From Alsobacter sp040380755 (GTDB lineage: Bacteria > Pseudomonadota > Alphaproteobacteria > Rhizobiales > Beijerinckiaceae), in contig JBEIIL010000006.1 in NCBI GenBank assembly GCA_040380755.1, positions 1 to 50,268 on the forward strand: a DNA stretch of 50,268 bases, read 5' to 3'. Positions 18,241-26,111 of this stretch are shown here, piece by piece. A model generated the notes under the pieces. The model ran no database searches, was not told where the DNA came from, and worked only from the letters and a program-made list of their open reading frames with translations. Position 1 is the stretch's first letter; each line of letters starts with the position of its first letter. A program made the translations under genes and the position numbers.

Positions 18241-18324
18241 CTAGAACATCCCGAGCACGACCGCCGCCACGAGGGCAAACGCGGCGCACATCGCAACCAT
18301 GTTCAGCCTTTGGACGATCACCAT
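18241..18324 (-). CDS. 27-residue single-pass membrane microprotein
   Basis: A 28-codon frame from ATG 18324 to TAG 18241. The protein begins MVIVQRLNMVAMCAAF and ends in the hydrophobic run FALVAAVVLGMF, so nearly all of it from residue 8 on could span the inner membrane. Evidence that it is real: GGGAGG lies 5 bases before the ATG, a strong intrinsic terminator stands 48 bases after the stop, and a CtrA-like box and a TATCAT -10 box lie just upstream. Short proteins of similar length and pattern (polar start, AAFAxVxAxVLGMF-like end) are, as I recall, encoded in Bradyrhizobium and relatives, always as hypothetical. Function unknown. Confidence 0.7.
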   Translation of the reverse strand: MVIVQRLNMVAMCAAFALVAAVVLGMF

Positions 18325-18339
18325 CGCGGCCTCCCATCG

Positions 18340-18360
18340 GTTAACGTGGGGTTAATGATA
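18340..18360 (-). promoter_or_regulatory. CtrA-like box overlapping a -10 element
   Basis: On the minus strand TTAA-N7-TTAAC (18355-18340) matches the full consensus of the cell-cycle regulator CtrA. TATCAT (18360-18355), five of six matches to TATAAT, overlaps its upstream end. The box ends 15 bases before the microprotein ATG, so CtrA would cover the -10/start region, a position that usually represses. A 10-bp palindrome ATGATATCAT (18355-18364) also overlaps it. Confidence 0.5.
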
Positions 18361-18364
18361 TCAT

Positions 18365-18628
18365 CGCCCCGATGTTCCGCGAAACGGTATTTTTGACGCG
18401 TCGCAGCATGGTCAAGAAATCGCCGGGCTGATCCACTGTAATGGTTCATTGGCAGCGCTGTGAACTTGTCATGTCCGGCCATGACGGCTTGCGTTCACAA
18501 GCCGGCGATCCAGGGAATCAGCAATCACGAAGGTTGCGTGACAATTTTTGCTCGCCAGCCCGGCCCAGAGCCTCATGGCGCCAGGCAGGGGCCGGCCGGC
18601 GGGCAAGGCGCTGCGACACGTCACGCGC
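18365..18628. other. Intergenic stretch without a recognised gene
   Basis: No convincing coding frame, RNA or terminator is visible here. TTGAC and GTCAA (about 18393-18415) face each other as possible opposed -35 boxes. TGTGAAC at 18459-18465 and GTTCACA at 18493-18499 form a loose inverted repeat. The amidase gene ends at 18629. Confidence 0.4.
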
Positions 18629-19870
18629 CTAGAGGTCGGGCGCTGCGGCAAGAAGCCCTTCCAGCACGAGAGCGGCAGACAGTGTTGCAGCGTCCCGCGC
18701 GAATGGACCCACAACCTGCAGCCCAACCGGCATGCGCCCGGCCCGCAGTCCGGGCACGGCGACGCAAGGAACGCCGAGCAGGGTCCATAGCCGGTTGAAG
18801 CGCGGGTCCCCGGTTGTCGCCCGGTCCGGCGCGATGCCCGGTGCCGCGAAGGTCAGGAGGACATCAACGTCGCGGAACGTGTCGCGGATCGCCAGCCGGG
18901 CCTGCCGGGCCGTGCCTCGCGCCCGGTCATAGTCGGCGGCACCGATCGCCTGCGCGGCGTCGAGCACCTCTCCGATCCGCGGCGGCAGCGCGTGGCGCAT
19001 GGCCTGCCACTCCCAAGCCATGGCCTGGGCCATCTCGTAGTTCTGCAGGGTCAGCTGTGCCGCCTGGGCTTCGGCGCAGATATCCGGCAGTCGCAGCGGC
19101 ACCGCCAGATGCCCGGCTGCGACCAGCAAGGCGGTGGCGCGCGACAGCGCCGCCTCGGCCTCGGGCTCAGGCGCGCCGGCGTGCTCGGGCCGCACGACGC
19201 CGAAGCGCAGCGGCACCGTGGTGCCTGCCACGCGCATCGGCCGCCCGGACAGCCATTCGAGCGCCAGCGCCACGTCCTCCACCCCCTGGGCGAAGACCCC
19301 CACGGTGTCGAGCGTCCAGGCGCTGGGCTTCACGCCGACCGTCGGCAGCAACCGGAACGACGGCTTCATCGCCGCGACCCCGCAATAGGCGGCAGGGCGG
19401 ATCACCGATCCCGCCGTCTGCGTGCCCAGCGCCAGCGGTATCATCCCGGCCGCAACCGCCGCGGCCGAGCCCGACGAGGAACCGCCAGGGGTCCGCGCCG
19501 GATCATGAGGGTTGCGCGTTGCGGCCGGATCCATGGCGGCGAAGGCCGTCGTAGCGGTCTTGCCCAGCACGGTCGCGCCAAGCGTGCGCAGTCGTGCCAC
19601 CACCGGCGCATCGGCGCGCGGCTGCCAGCCGCCATAGATCGCCGGGCACCCCATCTCGGTGGCAAGGTCGGCAGTGTCGATGATGTCCTTGATCCCGACG
19701 GCGATGCCGGCAAGCGGTCCAGATCCGGCGCGGGGGTCAGGCACGGTGCGGACGAAGGCGCCGATCGCACCGTCGCGATCCGCCACCGCTGCGGCCGACG
19801 CGTCGATGGCGGCCTGCGGACTCAGCACTCCGGATCCGATCTGCGAGAGGATATGGGTCAGGGATGCCAT
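18629..19870 (-). CDS. Amidase-signature family hydrolase
   Basis: A 413-residue protein of the amidase-signature family, which hydrolyses carboxamides (or acts as GatA in amidotransferases). The Ser-cisSer-Lys triad is visible: K61 in GIAVGIKDIIDTADL, the Ser cluster at 131-133 in TPGGSSSGSAAAVAAG, and the nucleophile S155 in GTQTAGSVIRPAAYCG. The rest (GVKPSAWTLDTVGVFAQGVE, LLTFAAPGIAP, GVPCVAVPGLRAGRMPVGLQ) fits stand-alone amidases rather than GatA; no gatB or gatC is adjacent. AAGG stands 8 bases before the ATG. The substrate is unknown. It lies 127 bases downstream of the cold-shock gene, on the same strand. Confidence 0.9.
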   Translation of the reverse strand: MASLTHILSQIGSGVLSPQAAIDASAAAVADRDGAIGAFVRTVPDPRAGSGPLAGIAVGIKDIIDTADLATEMGCPAIYGGWQPRADAPVVARLRTLGATVLGKTATTAFAAMDPAATRNPHDPARTPGGSSSGSAAAVAAGMIPLALGTQTAGSVIRPAAYCGVAAMKPSFRLLPTVGVKPSAWTLDTVGVFAQGVEDVALALEWLSGRPMRVAGTTVPLRFGVVRPEHAGAPEPEAEAALSRATALLVAAGHLAVPLRLPDICAEAQAAQLTLQNYEMAQAMAWEWQAMRHALPPRIGEVLDAAQAIGAADYDRARGTARQARLAIRDTFRDVDVLLTFAAPGIAPDRATTGDPRFNRLWTLLGVPCVAVPGLRAGRMPVGLQVVGPFARDAATLSAALVLEGLLAAAPDL

Positions 19871-19997
19871 GCGAACGCCTTCGGCTCGAACCGGTCCCGC
19901 CCTTCGCAGGATCGTCCAACGTCAACAGACTGCGAGCGGCTGCTGCTTGCAAGCCTCGCCTGCAGCGTCACCACCGGAGCCGCGGGACGGTGCCGCG

Positions 19998-20216
19998 TCA
20001 GTCAGGCAGCACGATGAGGTTGACCGCCTTGGGGCCCTTGCCCTTCTTGTCCGGCTCGACCTCAAAGGACACTTTCTGTCCCTGATCCAGGTTCTGAAGG
20101 CCGGCCCGCGACACCGCAGTGACGTGGACGAAGATGTCGCGGCCGCCGTCGTCCGGCTTGATGAAGCCGTAGCCTTTTTCGGTATTGAAGAATTTCACCA
20201 CGCCAAGCTGCGGCAT
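19998..20216 (-). CDS. Cold-shock-domain protein (CspA family)
   Basis: A 72-residue, single cold-shock domain that binds single-stranded RNA and DNA and melts structure in mRNA. RNP1 is KGYGFI (residues 14-19) within VKFFNTEKGYGFIKPDDGG, and RNP2 is DIFVHV (27-32). The C-terminal strand is PKAVNLIVL. GAGGAG lies upstream of the ATG with GAAGGG closer to it. The 284 bases ahead of it, free of genes, could hold a long leader of the type that controls cold-shock mRNAs. Confidence 0.95.
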   Translation of the reverse strand: MPQLGVVKFFNTEKGYGFIKPDDGGRDIFVHVTAVSRAGLQNLDQGQKVSFEVEPDKKGKGPKAVNLIVLPD

Positions 20217-20500
20217 GCCCTTCGCTCCTCAGTCGGACCCTGCGGATCCGTAGTTGCTTCGTCGCGGCCCCTCCGCCGCGCGACGCTGAATGGGGCGGGC
20301 CGCCGTTGACGGCTGCCTCTCCCCTGACGGAGGAACGACATGCGACGAAACGGCGGCAAAGTGCCCCACGCAAGCACATCAAAACTGTCCAACAAGTCGG
20401 ACGTCTTTGCAACCGCAAACCTATTGCCAGCCGAACGGCAGGCAACAATCAAATACGGCATGTAGATTAGGCTTGATAAGCCTTATGGCGGACCGGAGGT
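20217..20500 (-). promoter_or_regulatory. Probable long leader and promoter region of the cold-shock gene
   Basis: A 284-base gap between rlmJ and the cold-shock gene. Its distal part (20380-20470) is richer in A+T and suits a promoter. The proximal part is GC-rich and able to fold, with the inverted segments CCGTCAACGG and GGCGGCCCGCC on the coding strand. I could not fix a promoter with confidence, and no protein gene was seen. Confidence 0.35.
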
Positions 20501-21361
20501 CTAGCCTCGACCCTGTTCCGGCACGAGCCAGTTGCAGGACCACGACGCTCCGGAGCCGCTTCCAAGCCGGTCTGCCAGCGCTGGCAGCAGGATCGCGAGC
20601 TCGTCAGCCAGCCGCCAGGGCGGGTTGACCAGCACCATCCCGGTTCCCACGAGCGTGGCCGGGACGGTCGGCGGTCGCCGCAGCAGCCGCAGGTCGAGGA
20701 CGCGCTGGACGCCCGACGCAACAACCGCGGCATGAAACCGAGTCACGGCGTCCGGCTCCTTGACCGGGTACCACGCCGCATAGATCCCCGTCGGCCATTT
20801 GCGCCAGGCCTGCGCGAGGCGCTGGACCATGCGGTCGAACTCGCCGGGTTCCTCGAAGGGCGGGTCCAGCAGCACGAGGCCGCGCTTCTCGGGCGGCGGC
20901 ACGGAGGCGTTCAGCGCCGTCCAGCCGTCGAGTTCCGCCACGCGCACCCTCTTGTCGCGCCCCATGGCGAGGCGCAGCGCCTCGACCTCTGCCGGATGCT
21001 TCTCGACGAAGACCAGCCGGTCCTGGGCTCGCGCCAGGTGCTGCGCCAGCACCGGCGAGCCCGGATAGGCGAGAGGCCCTGCCAGCGCGCGGGTGACCTG
21101 GACCGCCTCGAGATAGGGGCCTGCCAGATCGGCCGCCGGCCCGACAAGTGGCGTCTCGTCCAGCCGACCGATTCCGCCGTGCCATTCGCCGGTGCGCTGC
21201 GACGCCTCATCGGCGAGGTCATAGAGCCCCCGCCCCGCATGGGTGTCGATGACCCGGAAGGCTGCGTCCTTGCCGCACAGATGGACGAGGATCCGCGCCA
21301 GCACCGCATGCTTGACGACATCCGCAAAATTGCCCGCGTGGAAGGCATGCCGGTAGTTCAT
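20501..21361 (-). CDS. rlmJ: 23S rRNA (adenine(2030)-N(6))-methyltransferase RlmJ
   Basis: A 286-residue enzyme that methylates N6 of A2030 in 23S rRNA using SAM. The start MNYRHAFHAGNFADVVKHAV is diagnostic. VIDTHAGRGLYDL (about 38-50) is the SAM-binding loop, and GLVLLDPPFEEPGEFDRM near 165 carries the DPPF/Y catalytic motif of N6-adenine methylases. KWPTGIYAAWYPVKEPD and GTGMVLVNPPWRLADEL are further RlmJ signatures. Length is normal. It is a stand-alone gene on the minus strand, 30 bases downstream of the RNase T2 gene. Confidence 0.96.
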   Translation of the reverse strand: MNYRHAFHAGNFADVVKHAVLARILVHLCGKDAAFRVIDTHAGRGLYDLADEASQRTGEWHGGIGRLDETPLVGPAADLAGPYLEAVQVTRALAGPLAYPGSPVLAQHLARAQDRLVFVEKHPAEVEALRLAMGRDKRVRVAELDGWTALNASVPPPEKRGLVLLDPPFEEPGEFDRMVQRLAQAWRKWPTGIYAAWYPVKEPDAVTRFHAAVVASGVQRVLDLRLLRRPPTVPATLVGTGMVLVNPPWRLADELAILLPALADRLGSGSGASWSCNWLVPEQGRG

Positions 21362-21391
21362 GCCGCCATCGACAGGAAAACCGCCGCCGCG

Positions 21392-22078
21392 TCAACGCAC
21401 GGCAGGGACGCTGATCTCGCGGGTCCGGCAGGCGTTGCGGTCGACCTCGCGGCAGGTCTGGAAGTTGCGCAGGTCGCGGCTGAAGCAGATCCGGACCTCC
21501 TGCAGCACGGCGCCGCGGCAGGCGACCGCCATCATGTCCGGACGCAACCCAGGATTGGCCGCCGCAAAGGCCCGCTCGAGATCGAGCGGGACGAAGGATT
21601 GCGCCGTCCGTGGTGCCTTCAGGGGCTCGGGGATGACAACGCGGTCACGCGCGATCCGGACATCGGAGAAATAGTCCGACGGACTGCGGCCGGAGCAGGT
21701 CCCGTGCTTGCGCCATTCGTAGCGCGCCAGGCCCTCGTCCGGGAACACGCCACGCGCGGCCTCCAGCGCAATCCGCGACGGCGTGCGGTTGGCCGGCGCG
21801 CACTCGCTCGGAAAGCCGCGGTCATACTGCGGCCAGAGCCCATGCACCACGAAGCCCAGCCCGGAGCCTGTGCGGCACTGGTCGCGACCCTTGTCGTCAC
21901 CCCCGCCGGCGGCACAGAAGCCCGGCGACCACGACAGCGCCAGAACGTAGAAATCGAAATCGCCGGGCGCCGATCCGCGACGCTCGCCCTGGGCAGAAGC
22001 CGCCCCGGACAGTGTGACCAGGAGAAGCATCGCAACGGCGAGCCGCACCAGTCCGCCTGCGGCCCCGGAGATCGGCAT
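21392..22078 (-). CDS. Ribonuclease T2 family protein, exported
   Basis: A 228-residue secreted or periplasmic RNase. A signal peptide covers about residues 1-30 (GLVRLAVAMLLLVTLSGAAS). Both catalytic signatures are intact: CAS I in GFVVHGLWPQYDRGFP and CAS II in YEWRKHGTCSG, each supplying a catalytic His. Six or more cysteines are present for disulfides. RNase T2 enzymes cleave RNA with little base preference through 2',3'-cyclic phosphates. The start at 22078 has GGAGGG 6 bases upstream; ATG 22096 would be a longer alternative. It follows the exported protein at 22105 by 26 bases and is probably in its operon. Confidence 0.93.
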   Translation of the reverse strand: MPISGAAGGLVRLAVAMLLLVTLSGAASAQGERRGSAPGDFDFYVLALSWSPGFCAAGGGDDKGRDQCRTGSGLGFVVHGLWPQYDRGFPSECAPANRTPSRIALEAARGVFPDEGLARYEWRKHGTCSGRSPSDYFSDVRIARDRVVIPEPLKAPRTAQSFVPLDLERAFAAANPGLRPDMMAVACRGAVLQEVRICFSRDLRNFQTCREVDRNACRTREISVPAVR

Positions 22079-22104
22079 GGCGACCCTCCGTCCCATCCGG
22101 ATCG

Positions 22105-22557
22105 TCAGGGACGCGCCATCTTGCAGGCCGGCGAATAGGCGCGCTGGCGGTCATAGCCGTTGACGCACCACTCGACGCCCCACGACCAGCCGATGATGCT
22201 GGCGTCCTCGATCACCGAATAATCGACCTGGTGGCGACGGCCGTCGGCCATCATTGCCGTGCCGGTGCAAAACAGCCGCGGCACGAAATCGAGGCCCCAA
22301 GGGCGGAAACCGATCGGCCGCACACGTTCGAACGCCGCAATCGTCATGGTCGACGCCCAGAATTCCGACTCCGTTTCGGCGAAGCGGGCCTGGATGCGCG
22401 ACAGGACGTTGGGATTGTCACAGCGCGGAATGGCCGCGGGTGAGGCGGAATAGGGAATGGCCCATCGCTCCGCCGGCATGCGCTCGTTGCCGGAGGCAGG
22501 GCCGGCAACGGCGAGAACGGCAACGGCCGCGGTCACTGCGGACAGAAGACGGCTCAT
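22105..22557 (-). CDS. Exported protein encoded next to RNase T2, unknown function
   Basis: A 150-residue protein with a clear signal peptide (SAVTAAVAVLAVAGPAS, cleaved near residue 23). The mature part carries four cysteines (PRCDNPNVLSRI, RLFCTGTAMM, VEWCVNGYD, PACKMARP) and many aromatic residues. I do not know a named family, though the sequence looks conserved rather than random. It lies 26 bases upstream of the RNase T2 gene on the same strand; GGAG precedes its ATG by 7 bases. It might assist, restrain or share secretion with the nuclease, but this rests on position alone. Confidence 0.75.
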   Translation of the reverse strand: MSRLLSAVTAAVAVLAVAGPASGNERMPAERWAIPYSASPAAIPRCDNPNVLSRIQARFAETESEFWASTMTIAAFERVRPIGFRPWGLDFVPRLFCTGTAMMADGRRHQVDYSVIEDASIIGWSWGVEWCVNGYDRQRAYSPACKMARP

Positions 22558-22648
22558 GGGCGACTCCGAAGTTAACGGAAGCCACGATGGTCAGGCCGCC
22601 GGGCCCGGTCAAGGGCGTCGGCGCCACAGTGGAGCGCTTTTCGTGCCC

Positions 22649-23566
22649 TCAGGGACGGCGCGGCGCCGGCTTCAGGGCAAACGGATCGGTTTCGGGCGTG
22701 ATCGGCGCGTCGATGGGATCGTCCATCTCCGCCTCGCCATCCACCGGCGTGCTCGCGCCCGCATCGGGGAAATCCAGCACCAGCGGCCGGCCCACCGCGG
22801 TCGCCGGCCGCGCCGGCAACAGGGGCTGCGACGGCATCTCCGCCGCCGGACGCGGCGACAGGGCCCCACCCGCCTGCATGAAGGCCTCGAGGCGGGGCGC
22901 GTATTTGATCACCGGCTTGCACACATGCCGCCGTCCGGAATGCCGGGCGAGGTCGAGGTGGAAGTGGTTGTAATGCAGCGCGTCGGACCCCGGCCCGAGG
23001 ACCGTCGTGAACATCCGGCACGAGGCGACAAACACCTCGCGCAGGAATTCCTGCTCCTGCGGCGACCCTCGCCAGCCGCGCTCGATACTGACATCGCGGC
23101 CATCCGCGAGCCGGAAGCCCATCACGTCGACTGCGTTGCCGAAGCTGTGCTCGGATTTCGGCCCGCCTTGCCGGTTGTTCACGCCACGGCACGAATAGGA
23201 ACCGGCCCGCAGAAGCTGCACGGATGTTCCAAACGAGAGCTGTGCGGCCGGTTGCACCACCTCGGTGACCCAGCGGTCGAGCTGCGCGGCCATCGGACAG
23301 GCCAGTGTCGCCCGGCTGGTCAGCCCGACGCTGCCCTCGGCCAGGGCGGTGATCCGGAAGGGCTGCAGCATGCCGCAGGAGCCGGGCCCGGAGATCTCCC
23401 GGACCGTATCCACATAGGCTGAAACCGTGACGGATTTTCGGGCGAGGCAAGCCTGCTCGGCCTCATCACGCCACGCGGCACGGCGTTCGGAAACGAACAT
23501 GCCGCAACCAGTCAGCGAAACGAGGACGACGGAGCCGACGAGATACCGGGCTACTCCGCGTCGCAT
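22649..23566 (-). CDS. Extensin-like family lipoprotein (putative M15-type peptidase fold)
   Basis: A 305-residue envelope protein. The N-terminus is a lipoprotein signal with a lipobox at LTGCGMF (Cys near 21). The middle holds the extensin-like C-terminal domain: GSYSCRGVNNRQGGPKSEHS, then FGNAVDVMGFRLADG and ALHYNHFHLDLARH. The SEHSFGNAVDV and HYNHFHLD segments provide His/Asp ligands as in zinc D-Ala-D-Ala peptidases of the M15 fold. This suggests a peptidoglycan-related role, unproven for the family. The last 70 residues are Pro/Asp-rich. It is divergent from the dapB-like gene, 69 bases apart. Confidence 0.88.
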   Translation of the reverse strand: MRRGVARYLVGSVVLVSLTGCGMFVSERRAAWRDEAEQACLARKSVTVSAYVDTVREISGPGSCGMLQPFRITALAEGSVGLTSRATLACPMAAQLDRWVTEVVQPAAQLSFGTSVQLLRAGSYSCRGVNNRQGGPKSEHSFGNAVDVMGFRLADGRDVSIERGWRGSPQEQEFLREVFVASCRMFTTVLGPGSDALHYNHFHLDLARHSGRRHVCKPVIKYAPRLEAFMQAGGALSPRPAAEMPSQPLLPARPATAVGRPLVLDFPDAGASTPVDGEAEMDDPIDAPITPETDPFALKPAPRRP

Positions 23567-23635
23567 GTCCGGACAATGCGATGGATTCCTTTAAGCCATG
23601 CTAAACCCTGACAATCCAGGGATGGGGAGAGCAGC

Positions 23636-24445
23636 ATGGCGGTGCGGATTGTCTTGGCCGGTTCGACCGGATGGGTTGGCCGCGCACTCGTCGCCGCCAT
23701 CGCGGCGGCGCCCGATCTGGACCTGGTTGGCGCAGTCTCGCGCGCAGCCGCCGGTCGCGACGCCGGCGAGGCTGCCGGGCTGGCGCCGCTCGGGGTGACG
23801 GTTGTGGCGACATTGGCGGAGGCGCTGGCGGTGCCCTCCGATGTGGTCATCGACTACACCAAGCCCCACGTCGTGAAGGACCATGCGCTGGCGGCGCTCG
23901 CCGCCGGGCGCCATGTGGTCGTCGGCACCTCGGGCCTCGGCGCCGACGACTATGCGGAGATCGACGCCGCCGCGCTGGCCGCCGGCCGCGGCGTGCTCGC
24001 TGCCGGCAATTTCTCCATCACCGCGACCCTGCTGCGCCGCTTCGCCCTGCAGGCCGCCCGCTATGTCGCCGATGTCGAGATCATCGACTATGCGTCGGCC
24101 GGCAAGCCCGACACGCCGTCCGGCACCGGACGCGAGCTGGCCGAATCCCTGGCGACCGTGCGCCTTGTGTCCACCGCCAGGCCGGTCGACCAGCTCGGCG
24201 GTTTTCCGGCCACCCGCGGCGCGGCCGTCGGCGAGCCGCGGCCAGTGCAGGTCCACTCGCTGCGCATGCCCGGATTTGTGCTGTCCTGCGAGGCGGTGTT
24301 CGGCGCCCCGGACGAGCGTCTTGTGATCCGCCACGACGCCGGCAGCGCCGCCACGCCCTATGTCGCCGGGACACTGCTGGCGGCCCGGCGGGTCGGGGAT
24401 TTCACCGGCCTCCGGCGCGGCCTTGACACCATCATGGAGGACTGA
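23636..24445 (+). CDS. dapB: Dihydrodipicolinate reductase-like protein, atypical active site
   Basis: A 269-residue protein with the DapB fold. The Rossmann loop is VLAGSTGWVGRALV (residues 6-19), VIDYTKP and VVVGTSGL follow, and the substrate segment ends GKPDTPSGTGRELA. DapB reduces 4-hydroxy-tetrahydrodipicolinate with NAD(P)H in lysine and meso-diaminopimelate synthesis. In classical DapB the segment reads HHRHK-DAPSGT; here the aligned residues are A153-S-A-G-K157, so both histidines are replaced while the Lys and PSGT are kept. It may be a divergent subfamily acting on lysine precursors or a paralogue with another substrate. GGGGAG precedes the ATG by 6 bases. Confidence is high for the family and moderate for the reaction. 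Confidence 0.82.
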   Translation: MAVRIVLAGSTGWVGRALVAAIAAAPDLDLVGAVSRAAAGRDAGEAAGLAPLGVTVVATLAEALAVPSDVVIDYTKPHVVKDHALAALAAGRHVVVGTSGLGADDYAEIDAAALAAGRGVLAAGNFSITATLLRRFALQAARYVADVEIIDYASAGKPDTPSGTGRELAESLATVRLVSTARPVDQLGGFPATRGAAVGEPRPVQVHSLRMPGFVLSCEAVFGAPDERLVIRHDAGSAATPYVAGTLLAARRVGDFTGLRRGLDTIMED

Positions 24446-24462
24446 GCGGCGGTGATGGTCGC

Positions 24463-25095
24463 TCAGAACTTGTAGTTGATGCCACCACGGAACACGTTGG
24501 CGTTGGTGTCGACCTTGATCGGTCCCGGCAGCGCCGGGTAATTCGCGTCACCCATCTGGTAGCGCAAATATTCGCCCCGCACGGTGACATTGGTCCCCAT
24601 CATCATCTCGGCGCCGCCACCGACGGCAAAGCCGGTCTGCCCCGTCGAGCTCTTGCCCAGGCCGTTCTTGATCTCGGTCGTCGAGCCCGCAAGGCCAGCG
24701 GTGCCATAGGCGAGGACATTGCCGAAGGAGTAGCCGGCCCTGGCGCGGACCGTGCCGAGCCATTTCTGGCGGGTCTTGTCCGCATAGGAATTGTTGCGAA
24801 TGCCGCTGGCGGAGATGTCGGCCTCGACGCCGACCACAACCTTGTCGGCCTGCCAGTTGTAGCCGGCCTGCACACCTCCAACCATGCCGGAGGTGCTGGC
24901 CGGGCCAGCCTTGCCAAACCCGCCGCCCGCATGCGCGCCGGCATAGAAGCCCTGCCAGTTCGATGTGGCGCCGTTGAAGGACGGAGCAACCGAGTAGGGG
25001 TCGCTCCGGGACGGCACATCGGCGGCCTGCGCCCGACCCGAGGCCGCGAGCGCCAGCAGGAGGGCGAAGGGAACGAGACTGCGAAGGATGGTCAT
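24463..25095 (-). CDS. Outer-membrane beta-barrel protein (Omp25/Omp31-like)
   Basis: A 210-residue protein with a signal peptide (about 1-25, ending RAQAAD). The mature start YSVAPSFNGATSNWQGFYAG is the classic opening of Omp25/Omp31-like 8-stranded barrels of alphaproteobacteria. GGGFGKAG, GGVQAGYNWQADKVVVGVEA and GTVRARAGYSFGNVLAYGTA show the alternating strand pattern, and the chain ends in YKF with a terminal aromatic residue as needed for barrel assembly. GGAG lies 6 bases before the ATG. Two TTAACC half-sites occur in the 206-base region shared with the divergent glycosyltransferase. Confidence 0.9.
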   Translation of the reverse strand: MTILRSLVPFALLLALAASGRAQAADVPSRSDPYSVAPSFNGATSNWQGFYAGAHAGGGFGKAGPASTSGMVGGVQAGYNWQADKVVVGVEADISASGIRNNSYADKTRQKWLGTVRARAGYSFGNVLAYGTAGLAGSTTEIKNGLGKSSTGQTGFAVGGGAEMMMGTNVTVRGEYLRYQMGDANYPALPGPIKVDTNANVFRGGINYKF

Positions 25096-25301
25096 GGCGA
25101 ACTCCGGACCAGGGGCCGCAGCGGCGGCCGGACTTGGGAGCAGAGATACGCCTGTCGCCGGTATGGTTTAACCAAAGCCTTGAAATACGGTAAGGTTTGT
25201 CTCAACTGCCAGCCATCGCGGTAACGAAGGCTTAACCACGCCATCACGCCGCGGCCTTGCCTGCCAGGGACTGCCATGGCATCGCCTCCGCCGGACCCGC
25301 C

Positions 25302-26111
25302 ATGACCTTGAATTCGCCTTCCTCCCTGCTGCCGCTATCGATCTTCATCATCACCCGCGACGAGGCGGACCGCATCGGCCGGACGCTCGACGCCCTGGCC
25401 GGACTGTCGGACGATGTCATCGTGGTGGACAGTGGATCGGTGGATGGCACACGCGACATCGCCGCAGCCAAGGGGGCGCGGGTGGTCGAACACGCATTCG
25501 AGGGTTATGGGCCGCAGAAGCGCTTTGCCGAGACGCTATGCCGCCATCCCTGGCTGCTCAATCTCGATGCCGACGAGGTTCTGCCGCCCGACCTCGCCGC
25601 CGAGATCCTCGCCCTGTTCGGGGCAGGCGATCCCACGGCTGACGCCTACCGCATCCGCATCGCCGAGATCTTCCCCGGCGAGGGCGCACCGCACCGCTTC
25701 GCCTATGCGCTGAGCCCGGTGCGCCTCTATCGGCGCGACAAGGGCACCTACTCGGCCTCGCCGGTGCATGACAGGGTCGATCTCGTCGCGGACGCCCGCA
25801 TCGGCCGCCTGCGCGGCACGGTGCACCACTATTCGGTCCGTTCGCTCGGCGACCAGATGGCCAAGCTCAACCGCTACACCGACGCGCTGGTCGCCGACCT
25901 TGCCGCACGCGGCGAAAACCTTTCGGTCGCCCGCCTGGTGTTCGAGTTTCCGGCCAATTTCATCAAGGCCTATATCGGCCGCCGCCATGTGCTGCGCGGC
26001 ACCTACGGATTTATGACGGCCATGAACTTCGCCTTCTACCGCTACCTGCGTGTTGCCAAGCATATCGAGGCGCGCCGGTTGGCGGCAGCGCGGCGGGAGG
26101 GGCGGCTGTGA
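25302..26111 (+). CDS. Family 2 glycosyltransferase, WaaE/KdtX-like
   Basis: A 269-residue GT-A fold enzyme. SIFIITRDEADRIGRTLDAL opens the nucleotide-binding domain; VIVVDSGSVDGTRDIA and GYGPQKRFAETLCRHPW then LLNLDADEVL give the DxD-type metal site (D-A-D). This order matches the WaaE/KdtX-like enzymes that add sugars to lipopolysaccharide core. GTYGFMTAMNFAFYRYLRV near the C-terminus is hydrophobic and may touch the membrane. The ATG at 25302 fits the family start, although no clear ribosome site is present and a TTG at 25257 is in frame. Its stop overlaps the next gene by 4 bases (GTGA). Confidence 0.88.
   Translation: MTLNSPSSLLPLSIFIITRDEADRIGRTLDALAGLSDDVIVVDSGSVDGTRDIAAAKGARVVEHAFEGYGPQKRFAETLCRHPWLLNLDADEVLPPDLAAEILALFGAGDPTADAYRIRIAEIFPGEGAPHRFAYALSPVRLYRRDKGTYSASPVHDRVDLVADARIGRLRGTVHHYSVRSLGDQMAKLNRYTDALVADLAARGENLSVARLVFEFPANFIKAYIGRRHVLRGTYGFMTAMNFAFYRYLRVAKHIEARRLAAARREGRL

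Noticed and set aside
18459..18499. TGTGAAC...GTTCACA inverted repeat
   Set aside because: The arms are only 7 bp, 27 bases apart, and the inner CATG pair is not on the same centre; chance is a fair explanation.
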